A DNA stretch of 64,000 bases from Psoroptes ovis. Lineage: Eukaryota; Arthropoda; Arachnida; Sarcoptiformes; Psoroptidae. Positions 48,855-60,175 of this stretch are shown here, piece by piece. The notes below the pieces were generated by a model that was given only the letters and a program-made list of their open reading frames with translations, was not told the DNA's origin and did not search any database. The stretch covers positions 2,665,501 through 2,729,500 of the forward strand of contig PQWQ01000003.1 of assembly GCA_002943765.1 (NCBI GenBank), in the 5' to 3' direction. The stretch's first letter is position 1, and every line of letters starts with the position of its first letter. Position numbers and translations under genes: made by a program.

Positions 48855-51710
48855 ATGAAAATTGATCCAAATAATAAACCGGCAACAAATTCATCTGAAC
48901 CAAAAGATGAAAAAGATAAAAAATCATCAGCAACCAATGGCAATATCGATGCAAAAGATGGTAAAATGCATCAAGAAGAATTGAGTGAAGAAGATAAAGC
49001 ATTACAAGAAGAATTAGAATTATATGTAAATCGTTTGAAAGAATCAAATGAATCATTGTATAAGCCAGCATTGGAAGCATTACGTACCCAGATAAAAAGT
49101 TCAACAACATCAATGACATCGGTACCGAAACCATTAAAATTTTTACGTCCACATTATGATTCATTGAAAAATTTATATGATAAAATGCCAACAGAAGAAA
49201 CAAAACATTTATTAGCAGATATTGTTTCAATACTTGCAATGACAATCGATTCAGAATCGCATAAAACTAATGGTGAAGCATTGAAATATCGTTTGATTGG
49301 CAGTAAAGTTGAATCGATCGGTTCATGGGGTCATGAGTATGTTCGTCATATCTCTGGTGAAATCGCATCGGAATTTCAATCAACAACACAATTAGCTGAT
49401 GATTATAAAGAAAAATTGCTTAATTTAGTCGAAGAAATCATACCATATAATATGCGTCATAATGCTGAAGCTGAAGCCTGCGATTTATTGATCGAAATTG
49501 AACGTCTTGATTTATTAGACAAATATATTGATAATGAAGATCTTTGTCAAAAAGTTTGCCTTTATTTACGAAGTGTTGTACCATTTGTACCGGATCCTGA
49601 TAATACAAACTTGTTAGAAACAATAATGGCAATTTTTCTGAAATTCAGAAAATTAACTGAAGCTGTTCGAATTGCAATGCAATTACAAGACACTGATTCA
49701 ATTCAAGAAATTTTCGATAAAGCAGAAAAAGATCCGTCCGTACAAAAACAAATTGCATTCATGATCGGTCGACAACAGAATATATTGGAAATCGAAAACA
49801 CTGAATTATTGGATATTTCATCCAATTCACATCTAAATACACATTTTTTGACATTGGCACGTGAATTAGATATTATGGAACCAAAAACACCAGATGATAT
49901 CTATAAATCACATTTAGAAACACCGAATCGATTATATAATACAAGTGTTGATTCTGCTCGTTATAATTTAGCATCATCATTTGTGAATGGCTTTGTCAAT
50001 GCTGCATTTGGTAAAGATAAAATCCTTTTGAATGATGAAGGCAACAAATGGTTGTACAAGAATAAAGATTTAGGCATGTTCAGTGCTACCGCTTCATTAG
50101 GTCTTATATTATTATGGGATGTTGATGGTGGTCTTGCACAAATCGATAAATATCTTTATTCAAAAGAAGATAATATCAAAGCTGGTGCATTATTAGCATG
50201 TGGTATTGTGAACAGTGGTGTCCGTAATGATTGCGATCCTGCATTAGCTTTGTTAGCCGATTATGTTACGAATAGTTCGAACACGATTCAAATCGGAGCC
50301 ATTCTTGGTCTTGGTTTAGCTTATGCTGGCAGTAATCGTGCCGATTTAATTTCATCATTAACACCTGTTCTATTTGAAAAAGTATCGATGGAAGTGATTG
50401 GTGTCACAGCTTTAGCTTGTGGTCTTATTGCTGTTGGGTCTGGTAATGGTGAAGTAACATCGAACATCATCCAAGTATTGATTGAAAAATCTGATGTCGA
50501 TGTTAAAGATTATTTCGCAAGATTTTTACCATTTGCTCTAGGTCTTTGTATTCTTGGCAAACAGAATAGCTGTGAAGCTATTATTGAAACACTAGAAGTT
50601 ATACAGAATCAACAATTTAAAACAATGGCTAAGACAATTGTTGAAGTCTGTGCTTATGCTGCTACTGGAAATGTATTGAAAATCCAATCTTTATTGCACA
50701 TTTGTTCAAATAGTAAATCCGATGATGGCACTGATGAACAAGATACTAAGGCTCCATCAAGTACGGAACAGCCAACTTCAGCAACTTCGACATCATCTTC
50801 AAATTCGTCATCATCAAGCTCTAGTAGCTCCAGCAGTTCAAGTTCAAAATCGGCGTCGTCTTCGAAAAAAAGTAGTTCATACTCAAAAAGTAGTAATACT
50901 GATAATAATTCATCTAGCGCTGAATTCAATATTCAGCAAGCCATTGCTACAATCGGTATCGGTTTGATTGCTATGTCTGAAGATATTAGTTGTGAAATGG
51001 CTTTCCGAACATTTGGCCATCTACTCCGTTATGGTGATTCAATGGTTAAACGATCAGTCCCCTTGGCTTTAGCCTTAACATCAATATCGAATCCTAAATT
51101 AAATCTTCTCGAAACCTTGAGCAAATTCAGTCATGATTCTGACTCTGAGGTAGCTTGTAATGCTATTTTCGCTATGGGTCTAATTGGCGCCGGTACTAAT
51201 AATGCACGATTAGCTACAATGCTCCGACAATTGGCTCAATATCATGCAAAAGAGCCAAATTGTTTATTCATGGTACGATTAGCACAAGGTTTAACTCATC
51301 TCGGTAAAGGCACATTAACTTTATCACCATTTCATTCGGATCGTCAATTATTATTGCCAACTGCATTGGCTGGTCTATTGGTCGTTTTAATCAGTCTGAT
51401 TGATCCAAAATATACAATATTAAAAGCACATTATTTAATATACTTTTTAGTGCCGGCCATTCAACCACGAATGTTGATTACATTTGATGAACAATTGAAA
51501 CCATTACCAGTACCGGTACGTGTTGGTCAAGCAGTCGATGTAGTTGGACAAGCAGGAAAACCAAAAACGATAACCGGATTTCAAACACATACAACACCAG
51601 TATTGTTATCGATTGGTGAACGTGCCGAATTGGCTACCGAAGAATATATACCATTAACACCGATATTAGAAGGTTTTGTTATTTTACGTAAAAATCCTAA
51701 TTATGTTTAA
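48855..51710 (+). CDS. PSMD2: 26S proteasome regulatory subunit Rpn1 (PSMD2)
   Basis: A single exon of 951 residues, against about 908 in vertebrates. It is a scaffold of the 19S base that binds ubiquitin-like receptors and the ATPase ring. The N-terminal part is charged (EELSEEDKALQEELELYVNR), followed by FLRPHYDSLKNLYDKM. Toroid repeats contain ASLGLILLWDVDGGLAQID, GALLACGIVNSGVRNDCDPA and AILGLGLAYAGS. The end (NRLYNTSVDSARY upstream; FVILRKNPNYV at the C-terminus) matches the family. A run of Ser and Thr of about 50 residues near 640-690 (nt 50754-50910) interrupts the fold between two toroid segments and accounts for the extra length. Its polyA signal is probably AATAAA at 51786. Confidence 0.96.
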   Translation: MKIDPNNKPATNSSEPKDEKDKKSSATNGNIDAKDGKMHQEELSEEDKALQEELELYVNRLKESNESLYKPALEALRTQIKSSTTSMTSVPKPLKFLRPHYDSLKNLYDKMPTEETKHLLADIVSILAMTIDSESHKTNGEALKYRLIGSKVESIGSWGHEYVRHISGEIASEFQSTTQLADDYKEKLLNLVEEIIPYNMRHNAEAEACDLLIEIERLDLLDKYIDNEDLCQKVCLYLRSVVPFVPDPDNTNLLETIMAIFLKFRKLTEAVRIAMQLQDTDSIQEIFDKAEKDPSVQKQIAFMIGRQQNILEIENTELLDISSNSHLNTHFLTLARELDIMEPKTPDDIYKSHLETPNRLYNTSVDSARYNLASSFVNGFVNAAFGKDKILLNDEGNKWLYKNKDLGMFSATASLGLILLWDVDGGLAQIDKYLYSKEDNIKAGALLACGIVNSGVRNDCDPALALLADYVTNSSNTIQIGAILGLGLAYAGSNRADLISSLTPVLFEKVSMEVIGVTALACGLIAVGSGNGEVTSNIIQVLIEKSDVDVKDYFARFLPFALGLCILGKQNSCEAIIETLEVIQNQQFKTMAKTIVEVCAYAATGNVLKIQSLLHICSNSKSDDGTDEQDTKAPSSTEQPTSATSTSSSNSSSSSSSSSSSSSSKSASSSKKSSSYSKSSNTDNNSSSAEFNIQQAIATIGIGLIAMSEDISCEMAFRTFGHLLRYGDSMVKRSVPLALALTSISNPKLNLLETLSKFSHDSDSEVACNAIFAMGLIGAGTNNARLATMLRQLAQYHAKEPNCLFMVRLAQGLTHLGKGTLTLSPFHSDRQLLLPTALAGLLVVLISLIDPKYTILKAHYLIYFLVPAIQPRMLITFDEQLKPLPVPVRVGQAVDVVGQAGKPKTITGFQTHTTPVLLSIGERAELATEEYIPLTPILEGFVILRKNPNYV

Positions 51711-52077
51711 GAAATAATAGAAATAATGATAATTACAACAACAGCAGTAACGCATTGAAATTTATCAAAATTCTATTACTTATCTAATAAAGTTTGCGTT
51801 AATTAATGTATATTTTTCAATGACTAAAATTGAATAAATAATTTTTAAATAATTCAAAAATTTTTTGTAATTTTGAATTGTAATTTTTGAAAAAAAATTC
51901 AAAATTTTTACTGCTCCACCTGGTGTGTAAAATGCAACATAAAACTCCATTGCAATGTGTCATTAAATGATGTCAATTGAAAATATTTTTGTTTTTCTCA
52001 TTTTTGCAAAAATCAATCGTCATTTATTATTATTTTGTTTCACATTAATTTTTCTTGTTTTTGATTTCCATTGATCA
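51711..52077. other. PSMD2 3' flank and BACURD promoter region
   Basis: Contains AATAAA at 51786-51791 for PSMD2, then AT-rich DNA up to the next start codon at 52078. Nothing else was recognised. Confidence 0.5.
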
Positions 52078-53208
52078 ATGGCAAATAATTTCGATACAAA
52101 AATGAATAAATTAGATGAACAAAAATTGATAACCATATCGGTAATTATTGAAAATTAGTTAATTTCTGAATGATTTTATCTCTTTTTATACGATTTTAAT
52201 CATAGCCAAAACAAAATAATGATTATATAAAATTAAATGTTGGTGGAACATTGGTGAGTAAACAACAATTCTGAGATTTGATCTTGTTAATTGTGTGTTT
52301 TTTTAATTTTACATAATTAGCATCATACAACAATTAGTACATTGGTTAAAGTTGATTCAATGTTACGAGCAATGTTTAGTGGCCGTATGGATGTTTATAA
52401 AGATGATGAGGGATGGATATTGATTGATCGTTGCGGTAAACATTTTAGTAAAATATTGAATTTCTTACGTGACGGCACTATACCTTTGCCTGATAATCAA
52501 CAAGAATTGACTGAATTGTTGATTGAAGCTAAATATTATCTGATACAAGAATTGATTGATATTTGTGAAGCAGCACTGCAAAAACACAAAGAATGTAAAA
52601 TAATGGAACCAGTCTGTTCTGTACCTGTAAGTTTTATGAATAATATTTTTTAAAATTGTATTCTAATTCATTGATTCTGTTTTTTAATTTTCAACACACA
52701 GCTAATCAGATCAAAATCCGAAGAAACAAAATTGTTATCGTTAACAAATAAACCGGCAATCAAATTAATATTTAATCGTCATAATAATAAATATTCATAT
52801 ACAAGTGCATCGGATGAAAATTTATTGAAAAATCTAGATTTATTCGATAAATTATCATTGAAATTTTCTAATCGAGTTTTATTCATGAAAGATATTGTTT
52901 GTAGTAATGAAATTTGTTGTTGGAGTTTTTATGGTAATGGTAAAAAAGATGCTGAAATTTGTTGTACATCAATCGTATATGCAACCGATAAAAAACATAC
53001 AAAAGTTGAATTTCCTGAAGCACGTATCTATGAAGAAATGTTAAATATTTTGTTATATGAAAATAATAAAATTAATAATATTGATTCTGATATTATGTTA
53101 GCATCGACCAGTAGCAGCTGTAATGCTGTTGGTGGTCGTTTAGTGGCTATTTGTAGTAAAAATAATGATAATGATAATAATAATAATGTCAAAAAAGAAG
53201 ACACGTAA
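52078..53208 (+). CDS. KCTD10: BTB/POZ adaptor BACURD (KCTD10/KCTD13/TNFAIP1 type)
   Basis: Exons are 52078-52140, 52206-52253, 52321-52626 and 52702-53208, all phase 0 with introns of 65-75 bp, giving 307 residues. The family links substrates such as RhoA to cullin-3 ubiquitin ligase. The BTB/T1 domain starts YIKLNVGGTLHHTTISTL and continues MFSGRMDVYKDDEGWILIDR and KHFSKILNFLRDG. The C-terminal domain has NKPAIKLIFNRHNNKYSYTS, NEICCWSFYGNGKKDAEICC and EFPEARIYEEMLNILLYE. The residues after about 265 are Asn/Asp-rich and not conserved. The three vertebrate paralogues cannot be told apart here. It is tail-to-tail with FKRP. Confidence 0.92.
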
Positions 53209-53415
53209 TTATTGGATTATTATTGGTTTGTGGAAATGAAAAAAAAATCAATTCAAATTGTTTTCAAAAAAAAAATTTATTCCAAATAAAAAAAACAATG
53301 CTTACACATTCAATATTTACATTTATTTTATAGTTTATTATTATTAACATTATCATTATTAACCGAATTATTATTACATTTTTATTATAATTTTTTTTTA
53401 ATTTTCTTAATTTTG

Positions 53416-54981
53416 TTATTCAATAAAATTGAAATTATTTGGAAATTTCGGCTCTTCGATAGCGTTTGTACCGAATTTCAATTCTAAAAATTTCCTAACA
53501 TTATTCGGTACGCTAACATTTCTTCCAATAAATTCCATACGTTTTAATGGTTGTAGGAAATGTTCAGGAAATGGCCGATCTTGTGGATGATTAGCCAGCC
53601 ATGTATCTTTGGTCATTGTATTATTACGAGAATAAAATGGAAATATATCAACATGTATGCGATTAATTCGACTGTAATGAATTTTTATAAAATCACCTTC
53701 GATTGCTTTTTCCCACAAGAATCCATTACCATCTTCAATTTGATAGCCTGATTTTTTTTCAAATAAATTTTTCAATATTGATAATTTATGCATATCATCT
53801 TGATAAATTCCAATGTCAATATCATAATCCCAATCAATGATTTGACCATTTCTAGCAGCGCCAAGTAATGATCCACCTTCTAACCAATATCTTATTTGTG
53901 ATTTTTCCAATAATTCCAAAACATAGTGCCCAGTAATTTCAAGATTACGGCGACAACATGGAGGAAGATATCGACTTTGAACAAGATAATCAGGAATATC
54001 ATTTAAAATTGAGCCAAAACATCTGGGATGATCTCTATCGCAACCATACCATTTGGTAGAATCATTATTTGGATAATTAACTCTTTTGATATCTAATTTT
54101 CTGTACATTGACAATAGTCTTTGTTTTTCATAATGTTCCAATTTAATTTTCGTATGTGGATCAACTAATGGAAGAGATTTATTTGAAAGAAATAAAGATT
54201 GATCATTGAAAATTTTTACGGTGAGATTGAATAATTGTGATTGCAATAACAATGATTGCATTACTGGTCTGAGTAATGGATAGGAAAATTTGAAGAAAAT
54301 TTTCTTGGATATAAATATAGCGAAACCACCATTAAATAAACAATCATATGATTTTCGAGTATCATCCTGATAAAAATTCAATGTCCATCTTTTATAATCA
54401 AAATAAAATGATTGACATTCGATTGGTTCGCTGGTCAATGGTAACAATAATAAATCTACAATTTTTAATTTATCAATAAGAATTTGAATAATTGTAAAAT
54501 TAAAATGATGATGATCAACAATCCGGGTGAAATCGGGTAAAATCAGTAAAAATTCACCCAGAATTGCGTTATAAATATTTTTATGATCATATCCGATAAG
54601 GATTGATTTACTTGATTCAATTAAATTTAAATTTTTACACTTTGTTTGTCGAAAATCGATCGGTGGATATATGAATGAATCAGTAAATATTATTATTTCT
54701 TGATCATCATTGTTAGATTGACAAAAATTATCAACAGTATCGATAAGATTATTATGGAAATTTTCAAATTCAATTATTAAAATTGTTACTGTTGATTTTT
54801 TGGGCCTAGAGGACTGATCGTGATCATCGATGATTATGAATATCCAATAAACAATTAATAAATATGATAAAATGAATAGAAAAATTGTTTGTTTTTGAAA
54901 TAAATTCAAATTCATTTTTGACAGAAAACTGAGAAATTTTCCTGAATTTTTTTTGACACAAAAAAAATTCCCCGAAAACAT
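53416..54981 (-). CDS. FKRP: Fukutin-related protein (ribitol-5-phosphate transferase)
   Basis: A single exon of 521 residues from ATG at 54981, or 499 from the in-frame ATG at 54915, which places the hydrophobic anchor closer to the N-terminus. It is a type II Golgi membrane protein: an anchor around residues 30-52 (TIFLFILSYLLIVYWIFIII), a glycosyltransferase-like stem region, then a LicD-type nucleotidyl/phosphotransferase domain with LEGGSLLGAARNGQIIDWDY and the acidic DYDIDIGIYQDD. The C-terminus has EHFLQPLKRM and FLELKFGTNAIEEP, typical of FKRP rather than fukutin. In animals FKRP adds ribitol phosphate to alpha-dystroglycan O-mannose glycans. It is head-to-head with ZSWIM7. Confidence 0.9.
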   Translation of the reverse strand: MFSGNFFCVKKNSGKFLSFLSKMNLNLFQKQTIFLFILSYLLIVYWIFIIIDDHDQSSRPKKSTVTILIIEFENFHNNLIDTVDNFCQSNNDDQEIIIFTDSFIYPPIDFRQTKCKNLNLIESSKSILIGYDHKNIYNAILGEFLLILPDFTRIVDHHHFNFTIIQILIDKLKIVDLLLLPLTSEPIECQSFYFDYKRWTLNFYQDDTRKSYDCLFNGGFAIFISKKIFFKFSYPLLRPVMQSLLLQSQLFNLTVKIFNDQSLFLSNKSLPLVDPHTKIKLEHYEKQRLLSMYRKLDIKRVNYPNNDSTKWYGCDRDHPRCFGSILNDIPDYLVQSRYLPPCCRRNLEITGHYVLELLEKSQIRYWLEGGSLLGAARNGQIIDWDYDIDIGIYQDDMHKLSILKNLFEKKSGYQIEDGNGFLWEKAIEGDFIKIHYSRINRIHVDIFPFYSRNNTMTKDTWLANHPQDRPFPEHFLQPLKRMEFIGRNVSVPNNVRKFLELKFGTNAIEEPKFPNNFNFIE

Positions 54982-55051
54982 TCAAAAGAGGAGCGAAAAA
55001 TTTTCAAATAAAAAATTTGGACAAAATTTCTTCCGGCTCAATCTTACGATT
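54982..55051. promoter_or_regulatory. Divergent promoter region FKRP / ZSWIM7
   Basis: Only 70 bp separate the two outermost ATG codons (136 bp if FKRP starts at 54915). A shared bidirectional promoter is inferred from spacing alone. Confidence 0.45.
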
Positions 55052-55639
55052 ATGGCATCGACAACATTGGCAATCATTGACAATCTTTGTGATAAATTAT
55101 ATGAAAATGAAAAACGTATGTATGCCTCAGTATCGATACAATAGTTTGTTCAAAAATCTTTTTCTATCATTGTTTTCATTCAATTATCATCACCAGTAAC
55201 CGATGATCTAATGATGGGGTAAGCTTCTCATTGATTAATTGAAAGATGGTAATCTTATCCGTTTCATTCCTTTAATAGATTTACATCAATATTAGGTCTT
55301 TCATTTTTAGATGTTTTAAATTTATATTGTAAAGATAATATTAAACTATTAGTTAGTCCATCTGGACGTAAAATTATTTCTGTTAAAGATTATCATCGTA
55401 CAAAAAATTATAATTCAAATAGTAAAAGATCATCCTCATCAATTAATCATTATTGTTTTATTAATGGAAATTATTGTGATTGCTCATCATTCGCATTCAA
55501 TTTTGTTGAATTTGAAAAACAAATTTGGTGTAAACATTTAATTGCGGCTAAAATTGCTATAGCAACTGATCAATTTGTGACGGAATCTATACAGGAAGAG
55601 CAATATGTTGAAATATTTCGTCAAACATTTTTAAGATGA
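55052..55639 (+). CDS. ZSWIM7: SWIM zinc-finger protein ZSWIM7/SWS1
   Basis: Exons are 55052-55115, 55197-55218 (22 nt) and 55279-55639, with introns of 81 and 60 bp and phases 1 and 2, giving 148 residues. It is a Shu-complex protein that supports RAD51-dependent homologous recombination in the nucleus. Family marks are SILGLSFLDVLNLY, LLVSPSGRKI, and the SWIM zinc site with YCDCSSFAF followed by WCKHLIAAKI (CxC then CxH). A Ser/Asn-rich loop of about 20 residues lies between the SPSGR motif and the zinc site. The micro-exon of 22 nt was placed by phase and by LTDDLMMGF, which aligns in position with the family. Length agrees with the vertebrate protein. Confidence 0.85.
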
Positions 55640-55804
55640 TTGACGATAATTAATTTTTTTCAATTTTATTAAGTTGATCAACGTTTTTTTAATCAATGAC
55701 TTGAATAATTTTATTTCTCAATTAAAAAATGATATTAATAATAATAATAATAATCAAATTAAAATGCATAAAATCATCAACCAAAATGTTTTTTTCTATT
55801 ATTT

Positions 55805-57453
55805 TTATTGATCATCATTATTTTTTTTCAATGGTTGTTTATCCAATGCATTGGCTCGTTTCTCGAGAAACGCTTCAAACGACATTGATGGTTCACCGGG
55901 TTTCGTATTCAGCCATCTTTCAATTTCTTCCATATCTTTTTCTTGATTCTAAGTGATGTAGAAATTAAATGCATAATAAAAAAATAAAAAATAAATTTTA
56001 AAAAATTATCCTCACCTCTTCGGTTGACATCAATGGTGCCGGATCTTTAGGACGCAATCCACTGGATGTAACTGTTGCCGAAGGCAAAGATGATATTGCT
56101 TGACTATTTATCGATGATGTTGTCGCAGCTGTTGATGATCTAGCTTGGGCAAACATGTCAAATTCTTTATCGCCCATATTTTCAGAATGTGGTGGTTGCT
56201 GCTGCTGCATTGTTGAATTATTAATTGGTGACTTTGATGAATTTATGCTCAATTTATTCATGTCACTGATTAAATCTGGTTTATTATCAGCTTCATCAGT
56301 AAAATCAATTAAAGATTGTTGATTTGGTTGTGGTGATTTTGATAAAGATGATGATGTTGATGGCATCAAATTGTCATTCTGATCATTGTTATTATTCGTA
56401 TTATTACCGGAACGTTTCTTTTGATAACGATCAAATCTCATAAATAAATTATTCAATTCATCGTTGATACGTAGTAATTCACTGGTGACTTCTTCATTCG
56501 AAACTTTTGCTATTAAATCCATAATGCGTTTTTGCATTGCTACCAATGTTTTTTGTAAATCAATCAATAATGTCCAATCATCTTTATGCTCTTGACCTGG
56601 TTTCATTTCTGTCAACATTTCACTCATCACTTTCATATTACTTTGAACAATTTCTAATTCAACTTTTAGTTTATTCAATTGTTCTGGACTCAAATGTATT
56701 GGATAGATTCCACTTGTTGCGGCAACAGTTTGATTAGTATTTGTAGGTGATGTTCCTAAATGTTTTGGTGGACTTGAAGCAAATTCTGGATTTTTAGAGA
56801 AATTTTGCTGATGTCGTTGCGGTGTATAAATTGGAACTTTTGGTGCATTTGGAGATTTTGGAAATTCAATACCTTTATCTCTTAATTCATTGTAAACTAT
56901 CGATACTCCTTGCATTTCTGCTTGTCCATGGAATGCTTCTGCCCAACTTTGTATAAGACTAAGAACTTTTTCTTGCACTTCAGCTGGTGGATCATTTTTC
57001 GGTCCAATCAATTTAACTAAATCTTGAACAAAATCTTTATTCGTAACTAATATATGAAAACGTTTGCCACAATTTTTCACACATGTCTCCAACACTGTCA
57101 ATGTTAATTTAAAAACTTGAAAATTTTTTCCTGCTGTCTGTTGTAAACGCTTCTTAATCGCACGTACTGCATCTCGAGCCCTTGAAAAAAATGAGTAATT
57201 AATAAATCGATTCTATTAAAAATATAAACAATCATCATTCACATACCCATCTTCAGTATCATTGATGATATCACAAATTTCCATATTTAGGGCCCAATTT
57301 TCACTGGTCATCGACGGATCAGTTGCTTGTTCTGCCAATCAAACAGTGAAAATTGAAATTTCATTCAAATATATTCAATCAATAATTACCGATACGTTGT
57401 CCAACTGTGGTTGCGAATGGATTACCACTAAATCGTTGTAGCAAGTCGGCCAT
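55805..57453 (-). CDS. TOM1: TOM1 (target of Myb1), VHS-GAT endosomal adaptor
   Basis: Exons are 57453-57390, 57331-57247, 57180-56016 and 55948-55805, with introns of 58-67 bp and phases 1, 2 and 0, giving 485 residues. It is a ubiquitin- and clathrin-binding adaptor on endosomes, acting with TOLLIP and ESCRT-0. The VHS domain covers residues 1 to about 150: NPFATTVGQRIEQATD, NWALNMEICDIINDTEDG, LTVLETCVKNCGKRFH and LIQSWAEAFHG. IYTPQRH follows. The GAT domain covers about 215-310 (LSPEQLNKLKVELEIVQSN). The tail is Ser/Asn-rich and disordered, and the last exon ends MEEIERWLNTK then a short charged end. Length matches vertebrate TOM1 (about 490). Confidence 0.93.
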
Positions 57454-58330
57454 TGTCGAAAAAATTAAAGTGTTTTCTGAAAATCAAATGTTAATGGATA
57501 ACATAAAACAAATTGTTTCATTCATAAAACATGAAATTTGAAATGTCAAAAATTATCGCTCGTCGTCCTTTTTCAAATAATTTTTATCATCTTCATTAAA
57601 TGAACATGAGCATTTCTATGATACAATCAGCACATCACCAATTACACATAGAGTGATCAATCAATTGTAAAAGCAAATGATAGATACGCAAAAGTTGTCA
57701 GCAGAAAAACAATTCAAAAACCAATTATGATATGAATACCTTTGAAAATGAAATAATCAAAGATTATACAACAATAACACAAACATTCATAGATGATTTA
57801 GCATTGATTGTTTTGTCTAAATTTTTCTTCTCAAGTCAATTGAACAATTATCAATGTTTAGGGGTGGATGTTATTTTCATTTTTCTTTTCAAAAAATAAA
57901 TTTTAGAGAATTCATAAATTAAACAAAAAATACAATAAAACAACTCAAAAATAAGAATTACAATCAAATGAAGTAAGTGGCCATCTTTTGGTGGAAAAGT
58001 GGACCATTTTGTTATCGTTAATTATCATATATAGATGCTTCGAATTTAATTAAAAATTTGAAATTAATTAAAATTTCCTAAAGTTTGTATAACAAAAAAA
58101 AAACGAAATGATTTTCTTTATTGATAATTCAATTAGATTCAAATTAAATGGTGATAGCGATTGTGATTGTAATTATAAAAAAGATAGAAAATGCTATGGA
58201 AATTCAAAAGTGTTTCACATAATATTGATATTTTTTGCCCCTTCTCATAAATAAAAATAATAAAAACATCACAACAATTATTTTTCAAAGAGAAATGATT
58301 CGACAATTTTTTATGATTATTATCACCTAA
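57454..58330. other. TOM1 promoter side and ARFGAP 3' flank
   Basis: AT-rich DNA between two minus-strand genes. No open frame of interest, repeat or RNA gene was recognised. Confidence 0.5.
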
Positions 58331-60175
58331 TTAACCTTGCATAATATCCATTTTATTAATAGTTTTAACAACATCGGTTGCTAGATTTGATAAACGACCA
58401 GCTAAACGGCTTACATTATCTTTGACACCTTCTTTTAAATCATACATTGCTGTTGAATTAAAATTGGATGATATCGAACTGGTCGGTATTGTTTTACGGC
58501 CAAAATAATCATCTGAACTAATACTTGTTGATCCTTCAAAACGTCCCGCATTTCTTGAATCGAGCTATAATGGAATCAAGATAATATGAAATGAGCAATC
58601 GAATCAGTAATTTCCTATTAAGCATTCGCACTTACATTTGATTGATCATTGCCAAAATATTGTTCAGATGAAATGGCTTTTGCGTTTGCAAATTTTTTCT
58701 GTGCATCAGTTGTTGGTGTGGATGAATTGTTTTCAAATCTATTATTCTTATATGAAGATGTTGAAAATGATTCATTCGATTCATCTCTTGATTTTGATTG
58801 ATTTTTATTTTTATTCTTTACATTCAAATCGATTGTTTGTATTGTATCAAATACTTGAGGTTTTTTCACTTTTTTCGATGATACACCACTGTCCATCGAA
58901 AGTAAACCGTTATCACTCCAAAAATCATCATTTGATTTAACAAAATCTTTATAGGAATTGTTATTCGATGCTGTAAAACCAAAATCGGTTATGGCGTCAA
59001 TTTTTGATTTTGATATGGATGAATTGTTTGCATCTTGTTGAATTATTTTCATATCAGCAACAGCAGAATGTGATTTATTTGTACGGCCAGTATTTACAAA
59101 ACCCATGCCTAAACGTTCAATTTGTGATACTTTTTTTGGATCTGATTTGATCAATTTATTCTCTACTTGTTTTTGCTTTTCATTATATGCTAAACGAATG
59201 GAATTCAATTTTTCTTCTTGTTCTTCGGCGGTCAATTTAGAATCTGAATCATCATTATTATTATTGTTGTTATTTTTTGACAATTTATTCTGCATTTGTT
59301 CATTTTGCAATGCTTCTTGTTCAACTTTCTCCCAATCTGTTCGTACTTTTTGAGCACCTAAACCTTTCTTTACAGCCTGTTTTCTATTTGCAGTCGATTT
59401 TTTCCCAATCAATGTTGATTTATATTCACTTAATTTTACATTTGTATCATTAGAAATATTAACATTTGGCCCTTCCGTCGATGATTTAAGAGTTGTAGAT
59501 TTTTTCTCCGATAAAAATACATCACAACTTGATAGATTTGTCGAATGTTTTTGATTTTCTGATTCTTCATCAAAAAAATCTTTTCCAGTAATTTCATCTT
59601 CATTCAATGAATCATGTCTATTCGACTCGGATTTTGATGATGTTGGAATATCAATTGTATTGCCATAAACTTTGATAGAATTATTAACTAAACTCGATAA
59701 TTTATCTCGATATAATTGAGCAGCACGACTGCTATATTTTTGATGTGCATCTTTGATATTACAATTGTGATTTTGAAAAAATGCATGCTGGGTGAAAATG
59801 GAATATATTAAAAATAGGCTAATTTTCATATGGGAAAAAACACTTACAGCATTAGCATTACCACCTAACTGCATCGATCGTAATTGTGGCAGTGACCAAC
59901 TAGCATCAAGCATTGTTGAACGAACAAATGAAAGATGAACACCTAATGATCGATGAATTGCTGAGCAATCGATACAAATGAAAATACCATAAGTCACACT
60001 GGCCCATGATGGATTTTTGCTACCACAATCAAAACAAGTCTATGATAAACGAGATAAAGAAAAAAAAAAATACTGATGAAATCTTCAAGAAATCACCCTA
60101 ATTGGAACAAACCTTGTTGGCTGAACGTAATTTCGCTAAAATTTGTGCCGTTTCTTCTTGGCTGATCACTTCCAT
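58331..60175 (-). CDS. ARFGAP3: ARF GTPase-activating protein, ARFGAP2/3 type
   Basis: Exons are 60175-60113, 60039-59848, 59787-58636 and 58564-58331, all phase 0 with introns of 73, 60 and 71 bp, giving 546 residues. It stimulates GTP hydrolysis on Arf1 during COPI coat release at the Golgi. The zinc finger has TCFDCGSKNPSWASVTYGIF then CIDC, and the arginine-finger segment AIHRSLGVHLSFVRST. SRAAQLYRDKL follows the domain. The C-terminal part carries repeats around an ISSDDYFG motif and ISSEQYFG, marks of ARFGAP2/3 rather than ARFGAP1. The final helix is LKEGVKDNVSRLAGRL. The second intron is 60 bp without an in-frame stop, so retention would only insert 20 residues. Confidence 0.92.
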
